From NCBI RefSeq assembly GCF_900096995.1, contig NZ_OANT01000001.1, positions 896,086-960,085 of the forward strand: DNA of 64,000 nt, in the 5' to 3' direction. This stretch comes from Acinetobacter puyangensis (GTDB lineage Bacteria > Pseudomonadota > Gammaproteobacteria > Pseudomonadales > Moraxellaceae). Of the stretch, positions 1-9,343 are shown in pieces; the stretch's first letter is position 1; every line of letters begins with the position of its first letter. The translations under genes and the position numbers were made by a program. The notes below the pieces were generated by a model that searched no databases, was not told where the DNA came from, and saw nothing but the letters and a program-made list of their open reading frames with translations.

Positions 1-19
1 TCATGATATTTAAAACAGT

Positions 20-53
20 TAAAAAAACCAGTCATTTCAAATGACTGGTTTTA
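20..53 (-). terminator. Intrinsic terminator downstream of bamE
   Basis: An 11-bp perfect stem built from AACCAGTCATT and its complement is followed on the minus strand by seven T residues. It lies just past the bamE stop codon. The other side also carries a short T-run, so it may work in both directions. Confidence 0.85.
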
Positions 54-93
54 GCGGTGAGATTTTAAAAGCTTAAAAAATCATCTATTTTGG

Positions 94-480
94 TTAAAGC
101 GGTGGTGCAGTTAAGATTGCTTCTTTAGAACCTGGGAGACCTGGTTGACTTTCTGGAATAGTTTCTAAACCTTCTATTTGCGAAACGACGCCAGATTGGT
201 TAAAGTATATCTTTAAATGTTGACCTTTTGACTCAGGTATTTTTGCTTTTTTAGCATATGTACCAGGGATATAATTGTAAATATAGTCCCAACGTAAAGG
301 ATTTAAAGGATCACTCACCGTTGGGCTACCGAGTAAAAAGCGAACCTGTTGTGGTGTCATACCAACTTTGACTTGGGCGGCTTGTGAATGAATAAGAGGA
401 GTTCCCTGAGGAATATCTATTTTATAGACACAGCCAGAAACGAGAATGGTTAAGAACATGGACAACATAAATTTTTGCAT
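94..480 (-). CDS. bamE: Outer membrane assembly lipoprotein BamE (SmpA/OmlA family)
   Basis: Predicted 128-aa lipoprotein of the BAM complex, which folds and inserts beta-barrel proteins into the outer membrane; BamE stabilises the BamA-BamD contact on the periplasmic face. The N-terminus is a lipoprotein signal with lipobox LVSGC, so Cys17 should be lipidated. Residues about 33-100 form the SmpA/OmlA fold, with the family motifs VKVGMT..QVRFLLGSP and a WDYIYNY strand. Length is normal for the family. It is transcribed divergently from fur across a 110-bp gap, an arrangement common in Acinetobacter and pseudomonads. A minus-strand -10-like TATGAT at 529-534 could be its promoter. Confidence 0.95.
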   Translation of the reverse strand: MQKFMLSMFLTILVSGCVYKIDIPQGTPLIHSQAAQVKVGMTPQQVRFLLGSPTVSDPLNPLRWDYIYNYIPGTYAKKAKIPESKGQHLKIYFNQSGVVSQIEGLETIPESQPGLPGSKEAILTAPPL

Positions 481-590
481 TTTGCTACACTATCCCACAG
501 ATTTTTAATGCGCAGAGTTAAAAGTTAGATCATACTTTATCTCATTGTGCTTGCATATGACTACTTAATTTTGTTGAGAGATTTATTTAC

Positions 591-1028
591 ATGGCGATTA
601 CAAATCAAGATTTACGTAAAGCGGGCCTTAAAGTCACTTTACCACGTATTAAGATTTTAGAATTATTGGAAAATTCAAAGCAACACCATTTAAGTGCGGA
701 AGATATTTATAAAACCCTGCTAGAACAAGGTGAAGATGTTGGTTTGGCAACGGTTTATCGTGTTTTGACACAGTTTGAAGCCGCAGGGATTATTCAGCGC
801 CATCATTTTGATAATAATCATTCTGTATTTGAAATTATGCAAGAAGATCATCATGATCATCTAGTATGTCAAAGCTGTAATAAAGTCGTTGAATTTACGA
901 ATAATACCATTGAAGCAGAACAACATACCATTGCGGAACAACACGGTTTTACCTTGACTGGTCATTCTTTAAATTTATATGGTTACTGCGATAGCCCGGA
1001 GTGTCAAGAAGCTTTAAAGAAGAAATAA
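591..1028 (+). CDS. fur: Ferric uptake regulator Fur
   Basis: 145-aa iron-responsive repressor. Residues 1-80 form the winged helix, with a recognition region around GLATVYRVLTQFEAAG (51-66). Residues 81-145 form the dimerisation and metal-binding half. Visible metal ligands are the His cluster at 87, 88 and 90, the CxxC pair Cys93/Cys96, and Cys133/Cys138. When loaded with Fe2+ the family represses siderophore and iron-uptake genes; a possible target in this window is the PepSY/DUF3325 operon near 57.5 kb. It has its own transcript, ended by a strong terminator about 25 bp downstream. Confidence 0.97.
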   Translation: MAITNQDLRKAGLKVTLPRIKILELLENSKQHHLSAEDIYKTLLEQGEDVGLATVYRVLTQFEAAGIIQRHHFDNNHSVFEIMQEDHHDHLVCQSCNKVVEFTNNTIEAEQHTIAEQHGFTLTGHSLNLYGYCDSPECQEALKKK

Positions 1029-1052
1029 TCGCCTATAATGACGAATTGATTT

Positions 1053-1086
1053 AAAAAAAGCGTACAAAAAAGTACGCTTTTTTTAT
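1053..1086 (+). terminator. Intrinsic terminator of fur
   Basis: GCGTAC and GTACGC arms are extended by A/T pairs and flanked by A7 and T7 runs. The structure is therefore bidirectional in form, but only fur reads into it. Confidence 0.9.
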
Positions 1087-1129
1087 TAAAATTTTCTCAA
1101 TCCTTCAGCATATATCAGGATATTAAATT

Positions 1130-1438
1130 TTGCAGCGTATTGAACTTGCCCGGCAGATTCTTGCCGTAGTTGATCTGATTCCTTATGGGCGGGTTGCGAG
1201 CTATGGTCAGGTAGCACGCTTGGCAGGTCTGCCCAAACATGCGCGTATGGTGGCCAAAGTGTTACAACAACTGGATGATGACAGTCAGATACCATGGCAT
1301 AGAGTGATCAATGCCCAAGGGCAAATCCGAACCACGACTGTCAATGCAAAAGGAGAAAATATTCAAAAATTAATGTTGCTGGGGGAAGGTGTTAGCTTTA
1401 AAAATGATAAGGTAGAGTTAAAATATTTTGAATGGTGA
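1130..1438 (+). CDS. Alkyltransferase-like protein (Atl/YbaZ type, catalytically dead MGMT homologue)
   Basis: 102-aa protein made only of the DNA-binding domain of O6-alkylguanine-DNA alkyltransferases. The helix-turn-helix is GRVASYGQVARLAG (20-33). The Arg finger sits in HARMV. The active-site motif PCHRV of true methyltransferases reads PWHRV (55-59), so the acceptor Cys is replaced by Trp56. Family members with this change bind O6-alkylguanine, flip the base and hand the lesion to nucleotide excision repair rather than repairing it. The start is TTG, with AGGA about 9 nt upstream; no ATG lies in a suitable place. It sits alone after fur and may use a promoter in the 40-bp gap. Confidence 0.9.
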   Translation: MQRIELARQILAVVDLIPYGRVASYGQVARLAGLPKHARMVAKVLQQLDDDSQIPWHRVINAQGQIRTTTVNAKGENIQKLMLLGEGVSFKNDKVELKYFEW

Positions 1439-1440
1439 TC

Positions 1441-1646
1441 AGGGCCTGTTGAGAATTAATCACATATTTAATTTAAGCTAGAAATAAGACGTTTTATATT
1501 CTATTTTTGCATGAAAAATGGCTAAATTAGACTTATACTGCGTTAACCAGCTTGCCAATATATACATATTGTCTGCACTGGGTTGCCTTGTCTAAGCCAT
1601 AATTTTTCTCATTTTTCATTGCAAAGATCAAATCTCAACAAGCCCT
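1441..1646. repeat. Short MITE-like element with 21-bp imperfect terminal inverted repeats
   Basis: The segment begins AGGGCCTGTTGAGAATTAAT. Its other end, read in reverse complement, begins AGGGCTTGTTGAGATTTGAT. The two ends match at 18 of 21 positions and face inward. It fills essentially all the non-coding DNA between the alkyltransferase-like gene and the next gene, starting 3 bp after the first gene's stop codon and ending 3 bp before the ATG of the second. No transposase lies inside. If the ends are counted from GGG, the flanks read TCA and TAA, the TNA pattern seen with some IS5-family elements, but not a perfect duplication. A related end occurs at 38691-38707. Confidence 0.6.
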
Positions 1647-1649
1647 AAA

Positions 1650-2420
1650 ATGCAAAAAAATTTATCAAAGATAAAAATTATTTCGATGATCTTGGTGTTG
1701 TCTTCGATAGGTACTGTGCAAATTACAGTGGCTGCACAGCAGCAAAAAGTGACAGCTTTGCCATTCATTGCTGTCAAAATGACGCAACAGGCGCTACAAA
1801 ATATTTGCCTCTCTATTCAGATAACGTGTCGTGATGATGCACTTGCTTTGTGGCAATTAAAAAACGATCGGGTAGTCTATTATCTGATTGATAATACACC
1901 GCAAATGATCAAACTACAGAAATCTGATGGACAATATAAAGTACTAGATCATTGGAATTTTAAGGATTATCAGCATTCGAATCAGGCACCTATCCACGAT
2001 TATGATATGGCATCTGAAGGTTTATCAATTTATCCGGCACTTTATCCATTGAATAAAACAGAGATGGCGATTGCAATATTAAATCAATATTTTACCGGTT
2101 ATTCTGGTGGCGGAGCGCATGAGAATAACGCTGACTTTGTCAAGATTGAAGCCCAAGGCAAATATCAAGTGGCATTAAAAGACATTCCATTTTCGTATTC
2201 TCGTATGATCCGAGCTTGTTTTAGCGAACAAGAATATAAGACATCGCCACATTGCCATGATGAAGAGTGGGGCATTTTACAGATTGAGTTTAAGGACATT
2301 GGGCAAAAATATTATCAATGGACACTAAATTTTTTAGAATATGATTGGTCTGCATTCGAGCCGGAAAGCCATAAGCAAGTACAGAAAAGCAAAAAAGTGG
2401 TGATACCGTTTCAGCAATAA
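1650..2420 (+). CDS. Secreted or periplasmic protein of unknown function
   Basis: 256 aa; I do not recognise a family. The N-terminus (KNLSKIKIISMILVLSSIG) is a classical Sec signal with Lys-rich start, hydrophobic core and likely cleavage after VAA, near residue 29. The mature part has Cys residues at about 52, 59, 190 and 202, which may form disulfides. There is a Gly-rich GYSGGGAHEN stretch, and many Tyr/Trp residues that suggest a beta-rich fold. No membrane segment follows the signal. There is no clear ribosome-binding site: the 5' region is the end of the inverted-repeat element described above, so its original promoter may have been displaced. Downstream is a shared terminator with greA, which converges on it. 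Confidence 0.7.
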   Translation: MQKNLSKIKIISMILVLSSIGTVQITVAAQQQKVTALPFIAVKMTQQALQNICLSIQITCRDDALALWQLKNDRVVYYLIDNTPQMIKLQKSDGQYKVLDHWNFKDYQHSNQAPIHDYDMASEGLSIYPALYPLNKTEMAIAILNQYFTGYSGGGAHENNADFVKIEAQGKYQVALKDIPFSYSRMIRACFSEQEYKTSPHCHDEEWGILQIEFKDIGQKYYQWTLNFLEYDWSAFEPESHKQVQKSKKVVIPFQQ

Positions 2421-2483
2421 TATTTCAGCTAGACTATTTAGATGTGATAAAAAATAAGCTTGATTTAAAAAAACAGATGCTAT

Positions 2484-2521
2484 AAAAAATTTAACCCCTC
2501 ATATTGAGGGGCTAAATTTTT
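2484..2521. terminator. Bidirectional terminator between the secreted orphan and greA
   Basis: The stem CCCCTCA / TGAGGGG is extended by AAATTTA pairs, with T-runs on both strands. It separates two convergent genes and touches the last base of the greA stop codon. Confidence 0.9.
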
Positions 2522-2997
2522 TACAGATATTCAACTTTAACAACTTCGTATTCAACTTCGCCTTGCGGTGTAGTAATTTTTGCATCATCACCTTCGTTTT
2601 TACCCAGTAGACCACGGGCAATGGGCGAGTTTACAGAAATTTTATTAATTCTAAAGTCTGCTTCGTCATCACCTACAATTTTATAGGTTTTTTGTTCTTC
2701 GGTATCCAGATTTTCGATAGTAACTGTTACACCAAAGACTACTCGGCCATTTTGTTCAAGGTCTTTGACATCGATCACTTGGGCAGCGCCAAGTTTTCCT
2801 TCGATATCTTGAATACGACCTTCACAGAAGCCTTGTTGCTCACGTGCTGCATGGTATTCGGCATTTTCTTTTAGATCACCATGTTCACGTGCTTCTGCAA
2901 TCGCTTGAATAATACGTGGACGGTCTACAGTTTTTAATTGCTGTAATTCTTTTTCCAAAGCTATTTTGCCTTCGGGCGTCATTGGGTAGCGTTGCAT
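2521..2997 (-). CDS. greA: Transcription elongation factor GreA
   Basis: 158-aa factor that enters the secondary channel of RNA polymerase and stimulates cleavage of backtracked RNA. Residues about 1-75 form the antiparallel coiled coil, with the hallmark [17 protein letters not shown] (36-52) whose acidic tip residues sit at the active site. Residues about 80-158 form the FKBP-like domain ([23 protein letters not shown]). Length is normal. It lies downstream of carB but is separated by a strong terminator, so it probably has its own promoter in the 140-bp gap. Confidence 0.97.
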   Translation of the reverse strand: MQRYPMTPEGKIALEKELQQLKTVDRPRIIQAIAEAREHGDLKENAEYHAAREQQGFCEGRIQDIEGKLGAAQVIDVKDLEQNGRVVFGVTVTIENLDTEEQKTYKIVGDDEADFRINKISVNSPIARGLLGKNEGDDAKITTPQGEVEYEVVKVEYL

Positions 2998-3091
2998 AAT
3001 TTTCCCTCACTTCCAGAGAGTTATGATAAATAATACATATAAAACTTGCTGGATATTACAAATAATGGGGCCAGCAAGTTTCTTAAGTACC

Positions 3092-3132
3092 AAAAAAAAA
3101 CTTCCGCCACCTCCGTAAAGGTGACGGAAGTG
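3092..3132 (-). terminator. Terminator of carAB
   Basis: A long stem (CTTCCGtCACCt / aGGTGgCGGAAG) is followed on the minus strand by nine T residues. It lies about 12 bp past the carB stop codon. Confidence 0.93.
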
Positions 3133-3142
3133 TCGAATATGA

Positions 3143-6100
3143 TTAATCTACTGTTTGTAAATCCTGTAAACGATATACATCCATTGGTAATTTGATTCCT
3201 AATGCTTGGCAGACTGCATCAGCACCATTTAATGTTGTGGTGTAATACACTTTGCCTTGTAATGCAGAGCGGCGAATCGAGAACGAGTCTTGCTGTGCTT
3301 GTTTACCTTCAGTGGTATTAATAATGAGGTGTATCTCGCCATTTTTCAAGCGGTCAACGATATGAGGGCGACCTTCTGTGACTTTATTCACACGTTCACA
3401 GGCGATGCCAGCCTCATTAATCACATCATACGTACCACCTGTTGCAACCAGTTTGAAGCCATGTTCGACCAGTTGTTTGGCAATTCGTGCAACATGCGGC
3501 TTATCCGAATCACGGACTGATAAGAACACATATTTGGTTTCGCCTTCAGTTGGCTTGCCAGGTAAGCGATCATTGGAACCCAGTACTGCTTTGTAGAAAG
3601 CCTCACCAAACGTTTTGCCCACACCCATAACTTCACCAGTTGACTTCATTTCTGGCCCAAGTACCGGATCTACACCCGGGAACTTGGCAAATGGGAAGAC
3701 GGCTTCTTTTACCGAGTAGTAGGTTGGGATAATTTCTGTAGTAAAGCCTTGTGAAGCCAGAGATTGACCCGCCATACAGCGTGCAGCAACCTTAGCCAGC
3801 GATTCACCAATACATTTCGATACGAACGGTACCGTACGTGATGCACGAGGATTGACTTCCAGAATATACACATCATTGCCTTTAACAGCAAACTGGACAT
3901 TCATAAGACCAACCACGCCCAATTCTTTTGCCATGGCAACAGTTTGGCGACGCATTTCATCCTGAATCTCGGCAGACAATGAGTAAGGCGGAATAGAACA
4001 TGCCGAGTCACCAGAGTGAATCCCTGCCTGTTCGATATGCTGCATAATACCGCCAATCACCACATCTTTGCCGTCAGAAACACAATCGACATCGACTTCG
4101 GTTGCATCATCAAGGAAATGATCCAGCAATACAGGTGCTTCATTTGAAGCCTGTACTGCTTCACGCAAATAACGTTTCAATTCTTCATCGTTATAGACGA
4201 TTTCCATTGCACGACCACCCAGAACATAGGAAGGACGTACAACCAGTGGGAAGCCCACTTTTGCTGCTTCGGCGATGCCTTCTTCAGCAGATTTTACAAT
4301 ACTGTTACTTGGCTGACGTAGGCCGAGTTTTTGAATCATTTGCTGGAAGCGTTCACGATCTTCGGCACGGTCAATCGCATCAGGAGAAGTCCCGATAATT
4401 GGTGCACCGGCTTCCTCTAAGGCACGTGCCAGTTTCAATGGTGTTTGACCACCATATTGCACGATGATGCCTTTTGGTTTTTCGGTACGGACGATTTCCA
4501 GTACATCTTCCAGCGTAATTGGTTCAAAATACAAACGATCTGAGGTATCGTAATCGGTTGATACTGTTTCTGGGTTACAGTTGACCATGATGGTTTCATA
4601 ACCATCATCACGCATCGCTAATGCAGCATGCACACAACAGTAATCGAATTCGATACCCTGACCAATACGGTTTGGTCCGCCACCAATCACCATGATTTTT
4701 TCACGATTTGATGGATTGGCTTCACATTCTTCATCATAAGTCGAATACATATAGGCTGTGCTAGAAGCAAATTCTGCTGCACAGGTATCGACACGTTTGT
4801 AGACAGGATAAACACCCAGATTCCAGCGTTGTTTGCGGAACTGCTTTTGTGAAATGCCCATTAAATCTGCAATACGAAGATCAGACAAACCTTTGCGTTT
4901 AAAACTGCGAATATTCTCGGCAGTAAGATCGCCAAAGCCTAATGTCTTGATTTCTGCTTCGGTTTTGACAATATCTTCAATCTGAATCAGGAACCAGCGG
5001 TCAATTTTGGTGGCTTCAAATACATCGTCCAGACTAAAGCCATGACGGAATGCATCAGCAACGTACCAGATCCGTTCCGGACCAGGAACTTTTAGTTCAA
5101 CCTTGATTTTATCTTTGATATTTTCAACATCATCGGTAATTTTTTCATCAAAACCACTCACGCCAACTTCCAGACCGCGTAAGGCTTTTTGTACCGATTC
5201 TTGGAAATTACGGCCAATGGCCATGACTTCACCGACAGATTTCATCTGTGTGGTGAGCACAGGTTCGGCTTGTGGGAATTTCTCAAAGTTAAAGCGAGGA
5301 ATTTTGGTGACCACGTAGTCGATAGACGGTTCAAATGACGCCGGTGTAATACCACCTGTGATGTCATTTTTTAATTCATCAAGGGTATAACCTACAGCAA
5401 GTTTTGCCGCAACTTTAGCAATCGGAAAACCAGTAGCTTTAGAGGCAAGGGCAGAGGAACGAGAAACACGAGGGTTCATCTCGATTACCACCATACGCCC
5501 ATCTTGCGGGTTGATCCCGAATTGTACGTTGGAACCACCAGTTTCCACACCGATCTCACGCAATACAGCAATCGATGCATTACGCATAATTTGATATTCT
5601 TTATCAGTCAGGGTTTGAGCTGGCGCAACAGTAATCGAGTCACCGGTATGGACACCCATTGGATCAAAGTTTTCAATGGCACAGACGATGATACAGTTGT
5701 CTTTTTTGTCACGGACAACTTCCATTTCGTATTCTTTCCAGCCAATCAATGATTCATCGATCAATAACTGTTTGGTTGGAGAAAGATCGAAACCACGTTC
5801 ACAAATTTCGATAAATTCTTCTTTGTTATATGCAATACCGCCACCGGAACCACCCATGGTAAAGGATGGGCGGATAATCACCGGAAAACCAAAACGAGCC
5901 TGAATTTGTAATGCATGTTCCATGCTTTCGGCAACATCGGCTTGTGGACATTCCAGTCCGATTTTACGCATCGCCTGATCGAATAATTTACGGTCTTCGG
6001 CTTTTTCAATGGCATCTTTACTTGCGCCAATCAATTCCACGCCATATTGTGCCAATATACCATGTTCATCAAGGGCAAGCGCACAGTTAAGTGCAGTTTG

Positions 6101-6376
6101 TCCACCCATGGTTGGCAAAACTGCATCGGGACGTTCTTTTTCAATGATCTGTGCAACAGTTTGCCAAGTGATTGGCTCAATATAGGTTGCATCGGCCATG
6201 GCAGGATCGGTCATGATGGTTGCTGGATTAGAGTTGACCAGAATGACACGATAGCCTTCTTCACGAAGGGCTTTACAGGCTTGTGCGCCAGAATAGTCAA
6301 ACTCACAGGCTTGACCAATCACAATTGGACCAGCACCAATAATTAAGATGCTTTTAATATCCGTACGTTTAGGCAT
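3143..6376 (-). CDS. carB: Carbamoyl phosphate synthase large subunit CarB
   Basis: 1077-aa subunit that makes carbamoyl phosphate from bicarbonate, ATP and ammonia supplied by CarA, feeding arginine and pyrimidine synthesis. It shows the duplicated architecture. There are two PreATP-grasp/ATP-grasp halves, each starting with a dinucleotide-type Gly motif ([13 protein letters not shown] near 11, [13 protein letters not shown] near 560). An oligomerisation region lies between them. The C-terminal MGS-like allosteric domain ([16 protein letters not shown], about 955-970) binds UMP or ornithine in the family. Length is normal. The 18-bp gap to carA marks one operon. Confidence 0.98.
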   Translation of the reverse strand: MPKRTDIKSILIIGAGPIVIGQACEFDYSGAQACKALREEGYRVILVNSNPATIMTDPAMADATYIEPITWQTVAQIIEKERPDAVLPTMGGQTALNCALALDEHGILAQYGVELIGASKDAIEKAEDRKLFDQAMRKIGLECPQADVAESMEHALQIQARFGFPVIIRPSFTMGGSGGGIAYNKEEFIEICERGFDLSPTKQLLIDESLIGWKEYEMEVVRDKKDNCIIVCAIENFDPMGVHTGDSITVAPAQTLTDKEYQIMRNASIAVLREIGVETGGSNVQFGINPQDGRMVVIEMNPRVSRSSALASKATGFPIAKVAAKLAVGYTLDELKNDITGGITPASFEPSIDYVVTKIPRFNFEKFPQAEPVLTTQMKSVGEVMAIGRNFQESVQKALRGLEVGVSGFDEKITDDVENIKDKIKVELKVPGPERIWYVADAFRHGFSLDDVFEATKIDRWFLIQIEDIVKTEAEIKTLGFGDLTAENIRSFKRKGLSDLRIADLMGISQKQFRKQRWNLGVYPVYKRVDTCAAEFASSTAYMYSTYDEECEANPSNREKIMVIGGGPNRIGQGIEFDYCCVHAALAMRDDGYETIMVNCNPETVSTDYDTSDRLYFEPITLEDVLEIVRTEKPKGIIVQYGGQTPLKLARALEEAGAPIIGTSPDAIDRAEDRERFQQMIQKLGLRQPSNSIVKSAEEGIAEAAKVGFPLVVRPSYVLGGRAMEIVYNDEELKRYLREAVQASNEAPVLLDHFLDDATEVDVDCVSDGKDVVIGGIMQHIEQAGIHSGDSACSIPPYSLSAEIQDEMRRQTVAMAKELGVVGLMNVQFAVKGNDVYILEVNPRASRTVPFVSKCIGESLAKVAARCMAGQSLASQGFTTEIIPTYYSVKEAVFPFAKFPGVDPVLGPEMKSTGEVMGVGKTFGEAFYKAVLGSNDRLPGKPTEGETKYVFLSVRDSDKPHVARIAKQLVEHGFKLVATGGTYDVINEAGIACERVNKVTEGRPHIVDRLKNGEIHLIINTTEGKQAQQDSFSIRRSALQGKVYYTTTLNGADAVCQALGIKLPMDVYRLQDLQTVD

Positions 6377-6394
6377 GATTTACTCGCTCTTGAA

Positions 6395-7534
6395 TTACTG
6401 TTTTGCTGCTTCAATCAGTTCGATAAAATGATCGAACAATGGGGCACAATCGTGCGGACCTGGGCTGGCTTCGGGATGACCCTGAAAGCTAAAAGCAGGT
6501 TTGTCGGTACGATGAATGCCCTGATTTGTCCCGTCAAATAAGGAACGATGCGTGACTTTTAATGTCACAGGCAAGGTGCTTTCATCAACGGCAAAACCAT
6601 GGTTTTGTGATGTGATCATCACTCTACCATCTTCGATGTTTTGAACCGGATGGTTGGCACCATGATGACCGTGACCCATCTTAAGGGTTTTTGCACCCGA
6701 AGCAAGAGCCAGAATCTGATGACCCAGACAAATACCAAATACAGGCAGGGTAGTCGTTTCAATTAACGTTTTTACCGCTGCAATGGCATAATCACATGCT
6801 GCCGGATCGCCTGGACCATTGGACAGGAATACGCCATCTGGATTGAGTGCCAGAACTTTTTCGATTGGTGTTTGAGCCGGTACCACAGTTAATTTACAGC
6901 CACGATCTGCAAGCATACGCAAGATGTTGGTTTTGACACCATAGTCGTACGCTACTACATGGTATTTAAGCTCAGGCTTGCTAAAACCCTGACCTAATTG
7001 CCATGAACCTTCTGTCCATTCGAAGCCTTCCGCATCACAGCATTCTTTGGCAAGGTCAAGACCATTTAAGCCACCGAATGCACGTGCTTTAGCAATCGCT
7101 TCTTCTTCAGAAATATTTTCGCCAGCCAGAATACAGCCGTTTTGTGCACCTTTATCACGTAGAATACGGGTTAATTTGCGTGTATCGATATCGGCAATGG
7201 CAACCACATTATGTTGTTTTAAATAGTCACCTAAAGATTGTGTTGCACGGAAATTGCTGTGTAAAAGTGGTAAGTCACGAATAATCAGACCATTTGCCCA
7301 GACTTTATGAATACGCCCAGACTCAGTATCTTCTTCATTGCAACCCGTGTTGCCAATATGTGGATAAGTCAATGTCACAAGTTGTTGTGCATAACTTGGA
7401 TCAGTTAAAATTTCTTGATAGCCTGTCATGGCAGTATTAAAAACGACTTCACCAGTGGTGAATCCCATTGCACCGATAGACGTTCCTTTAAAGATCGTTC
7501 CATCAGCAAGGGCTAAAATGGCGGGGGTGCTCAA
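6395..7534 (-). CDS. carA: Carbamoyl phosphate synthase small subunit CarA
   Basis: 379-aa glutaminase subunit that releases ammonia from glutamine and channels it to CarB. The N-terminal half is the CPSase small-chain domain (1-150). The C-terminal half is a class I glutamine amidotransferase with nucleophile Cys269 in GICLGHQ and His353/Glu355 in GHPEASPGP. The start is TTG: no ATG is available at this end, the reading frame begins with the family N-terminus [12 protein letters not shown], and AGGAG lies 8 nt upstream. The leader upstream can fold into terminator-like hairpins. Confidence 0.98.
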   Translation of the reverse strand: MSTPAILALADGTIFKGTSIGAMGFTTGEVVFNTAMTGYQEILTDPSYAQQLVTLTYPHIGNTGCNEEDTESGRIHKVWANGLIIRDLPLLHSNFRATQSLGDYLKQHNVVAIADIDTRKLTRILRDKGAQNGCILAGENISEEEAIAKARAFGGLNGLDLAKECCDAEGFEWTEGSWQLGQGFSKPELKYHVVAYDYGVKTNILRMLADRGCKLTVVPAQTPIEKVLALNPDGVFLSNGPGDPAACDYAIAAVKTLIETTTLPVFGICLGHQILALASGAKTLKMGHGHHGANHPVQNIEDGRVMITSQNHGFAVDESTLPVTLKVTHRSLFDGTNQGIHRTDKPAFSFQGHPEASPGPHDCAPLFDHFIELIEAAKQ

Positions 7535-7560
7535 ACCAAAGCTCCTGAATTTTAAGCTGT

Positions 7561-7625
7561 AAAAAAGCGAGAAGACTAAAAAAAAGAAGGAAACGTGTGT
7601 ACGTCCACCTTTGGTCTACTCGCTT
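7561..7625 (-). promoter_or_regulatory. Candidate transcription attenuator in the carAB leader
   Basis: On the minus strand, AAGCGAGTAGAC pairs with GTCTTCTCGCTT (11 of 12), and the second arm runs straight into a T6 tract, the form of an intrinsic terminator. Inside its loop is a second, weaker hairpin around GGACGT / ACGTTTCC followed by T8. Both lie between a plausible promoter (7641-7669) and the carA start, so they would be in the 5' leader RNA. Regulation by pyrimidines or arginine is inference; no leader peptide is obvious. Confidence 0.5.
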
Positions 7626-7640
7626 GTAACTTAAAAACGT

Positions 7641-7669
7641 ATTGTACGCATGAAGTAGTGAAAAGTCTA
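7641..7669 (-). promoter_or_regulatory. Candidate sigma-70 promoter of carAB
   Basis: On the minus strand: -35 TAGACT (7664-7669), 17-bp spacer, -10 TACAAT (7641-7646). This gives a leader of about 100 nt. Confidence 0.5.
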
Positions 7670-7848
7670 TTTAAAAATCGCTAAAACTTGGTGGAATATG
7701 GTTTATGAAAATACAGCATAAAATAATCAGATAAAGTGTAGAAGTGGTTGATCGCTATTTGCGTTTTAGGATTTAAGCTGCTTAAAAATAAAGAGTCCTA
7801 TTTATATAGGTAGTATTTGATATTGCACATAATTTAAACATTATTTAC

Positions 7849-8103
7849 GATATTCGAACGCCAATCTCAACTTATTTAAGAATATCATTTCTCACTGAGA
7901 TATTAATAACCTTATGTTTTTGCAATTTTGGTTGCCTACGGCAACCAAAATTGTGAGGGGAGTTGGGGGCGTACGCCCCCACAAGCCCCCCGCCGAGCCG
8001 CCAAAGGCGGTGAGGCGAGCAATATTTGTGTAAAATTAACAATTTTAGATTACTTGTTAATCAGTTAATAGTGAATTAAAGTTGAGATTGACGTGATATT
8101 CGA
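7849..8103. mobile_element. MITE-like element, copy 1, with a 9-bp target-site duplication
   Basis: The element spans 7858-8094 (237 bp). Its ends are ACGCCAATCTCAACTT and, in reverse complement, ACGTCAATCTCAACTT (15 of 16 identical). It is flanked by a perfect direct repeat, GATATTCGA at 7849-7857 and 8095-8103, which is a classic target duplication. The interior has no gene but three strong hairpins: a 14-bp GGTTGCC/GGCAACC stem, a GGGGGCGTACGCCCCC palindrome, and a CCGCC/GGCGG stem. A second copy lies at 43898-44137. The rest of the 740-bp gap between carA and the next gene holds the carAB promoter and nothing else I can recognise. Confidence 0.85.
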
Positions 8104-8275
8104 CTACCTCTATAAAACAATAGAAACTGTATGGTTTTTTACACCAAAAGTATTTTACTGCTATTCATCGGAAAGTTTTCTTAAACATAAATTGTCAGAC
8201 AATTCTTATCACTGTTTGATTAAAAAAATAGTTAAATAATGATCAATTAAAATTCATTGATTGAAGGGCTTTATC

Positions 8276-8728
8276 ATGACAGAACATACACCAAAACCGC
8301 AAGAACCTGTGACTAAAACAACCGTAACACCAGAGCCTGCATTGCAGGCAGCAGAAGCACAGCAAGTAGAAATTTCCGAACAAGAGGAACAAGTGAAAAA
8401 ACAGGACTTTGCTCAACTTGTTCAGACCCAAATTATCGAATTAAAACAGGAATTTCTGAATAGAATTGAATCGATCAAGGCGCAGTTTCCACTTTCACAA
8501 GCAGATTTGCTGGAACTTAAAGATGTGGTGAAAGAAGAGTTTTCGACCGTGATCGAAGATGTAAATCAGGTATCCAAAGAAATTAAACAGGAAATAAGTG
8601 ATATTTCTGCAAAACATAAGGAACAATTGGCAGAAATTTTTAAACGCTCAAAACAGCATACCGTGGAAGCATTAAATAAAATTAATCTGTCACAACCAAA
8701 AGAAAAGAGTGATCAAACCGAATCCTGA
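8276..8728 (+). CDS. Acidic coiled-coil protein of unknown function
   Basis: 150-aa protein, not assigned to a named family. The N-terminal 45 residues are rich in Pro, Thr, Ala, Glu and Gln and look disordered. Residues about 45-135 form long amphipathic helices typical of a coiled coil (QTQIIELKQEFLNRIESI, VKEEFSTVIEDVNQVSKEI). There is no signal peptide or membrane segment, so it is probably cytoplasmic. I chose the ATG at 8276 because GAAGGG lies 7 nt upstream; an in-frame TTG at 8261 is the only earlier option and would overlap that site. It is monocistronic with its own terminator. Confidence 0.75.
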   Translation: MTEHTPKPQEPVTKTTVTPEPALQAAEAQQVEISEQEEQVKKQDFAQLVQTQIIELKQEFLNRIESIKAQFPLSQADLLELKDVVKEEFSTVIEDVNQVSKEIKQEISDISAKHKEQLAEIFKRSKQHTVEALNKINLSQPKEKSDQTES

Positions 8729-8748
8729 TCTAGAGATAAAAAGGTTAA

Positions 8749-8790
8749 GAAAAAGAACAGGCAAATTTAGATTGGCATGTTCTTTTTTTA
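8749..8790 (+). terminator. Terminator after the coiled-coil gene
   Basis: An imperfect stem, AAAAAGAACA / TGTTCTTTTT, has an inner GCCAATCT-like extension and ends in T7. It also faces the stop of the convergent DOMON-like gene. Confidence 0.75.
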
Positions 8791-8796
8791 TGTCTT

Positions 8797-9333
8797 TTAA
8801 AGTTGATGTAGCCAATCTCTTTTATTATGAAAATCTGCTTGGCGGCCACTATGTTGCATGGCAAACAAATGCTGTTGCTTTGCAGTGAGAATGACAGCCG
8901 ACATCCCTAAAAAAATATCCCGGCTTTTGAGTTGCTGTTGATATAAGAAAGGGTTGATATCGAGTGTTGCTGTCATACCGAATTTGGTACGTTGCAGATC
9001 AACCAGTTCAATATCATTGGTGGTTTGAGGCGGCATGTTTTCAGGATAACGATATTCCTCAAATTGATAGGCTTGCCAAGCATTTGAAGATGAAAGGTTG
9101 ATTTCTCGATAGATATCCTGATCTTTCACGCCGATAAAAAGCTCAAAACAGGTTTTTTCCCACAGATAGTCCCGACGAGGAAAACCTGCGACTTTATCAT
9201 CCCAGATAATCGACTGATTGGGATCATTGACCCAGAACCCAACCTGTATAATTCCTGTACCCGGTGTTTCTATTGCGCCAATCACCTGTATATTATGGGT
9301 TGGTTCAAAAGAAACTAAATCGAAAGTTGCCAT
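8797..9333 (-). CDS. DOMON-like domain protein
   Basis: 178-aa protein resembling the DOMON_like type-9 family: a single beta-sandwich with conserved WEKTCFELFIG, YREINLSSSNAWQAY and FEEYRYP motifs. Function is not established for these small bacterial members; related DOMON folds bind heme or sugars. No signal peptide is seen, so it is probably cytoplasmic. The ATG at 9333 is preferred over an in-frame TTG two codons earlier. It follows yhbY by only 10 bp and probably shares its transcript. Confidence 0.75.
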   Translation of the reverse strand: MATFDLVSFEPTHNIQVIGAIETPGTGIIQVGFWVNDPNQSIIWDDKVAGFPRRDYLWEKTCFELFIGVKDQDIYREINLSSSNAWQAYQFEEYRYPENMPPQTTNDIELVDLQRTKFGMTATLDINPFLYQQQLKSRDIFLGMSAVILTAKQQHLFAMQHSGRQADFHNKRDWLHQL

Positions 9334-9343
9334 AATCAACCCA

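Noticed and set aside
3290..6346. Long antisense frames across carB
   Set aside because: They mirror the codon structure of carB and have no independent support.
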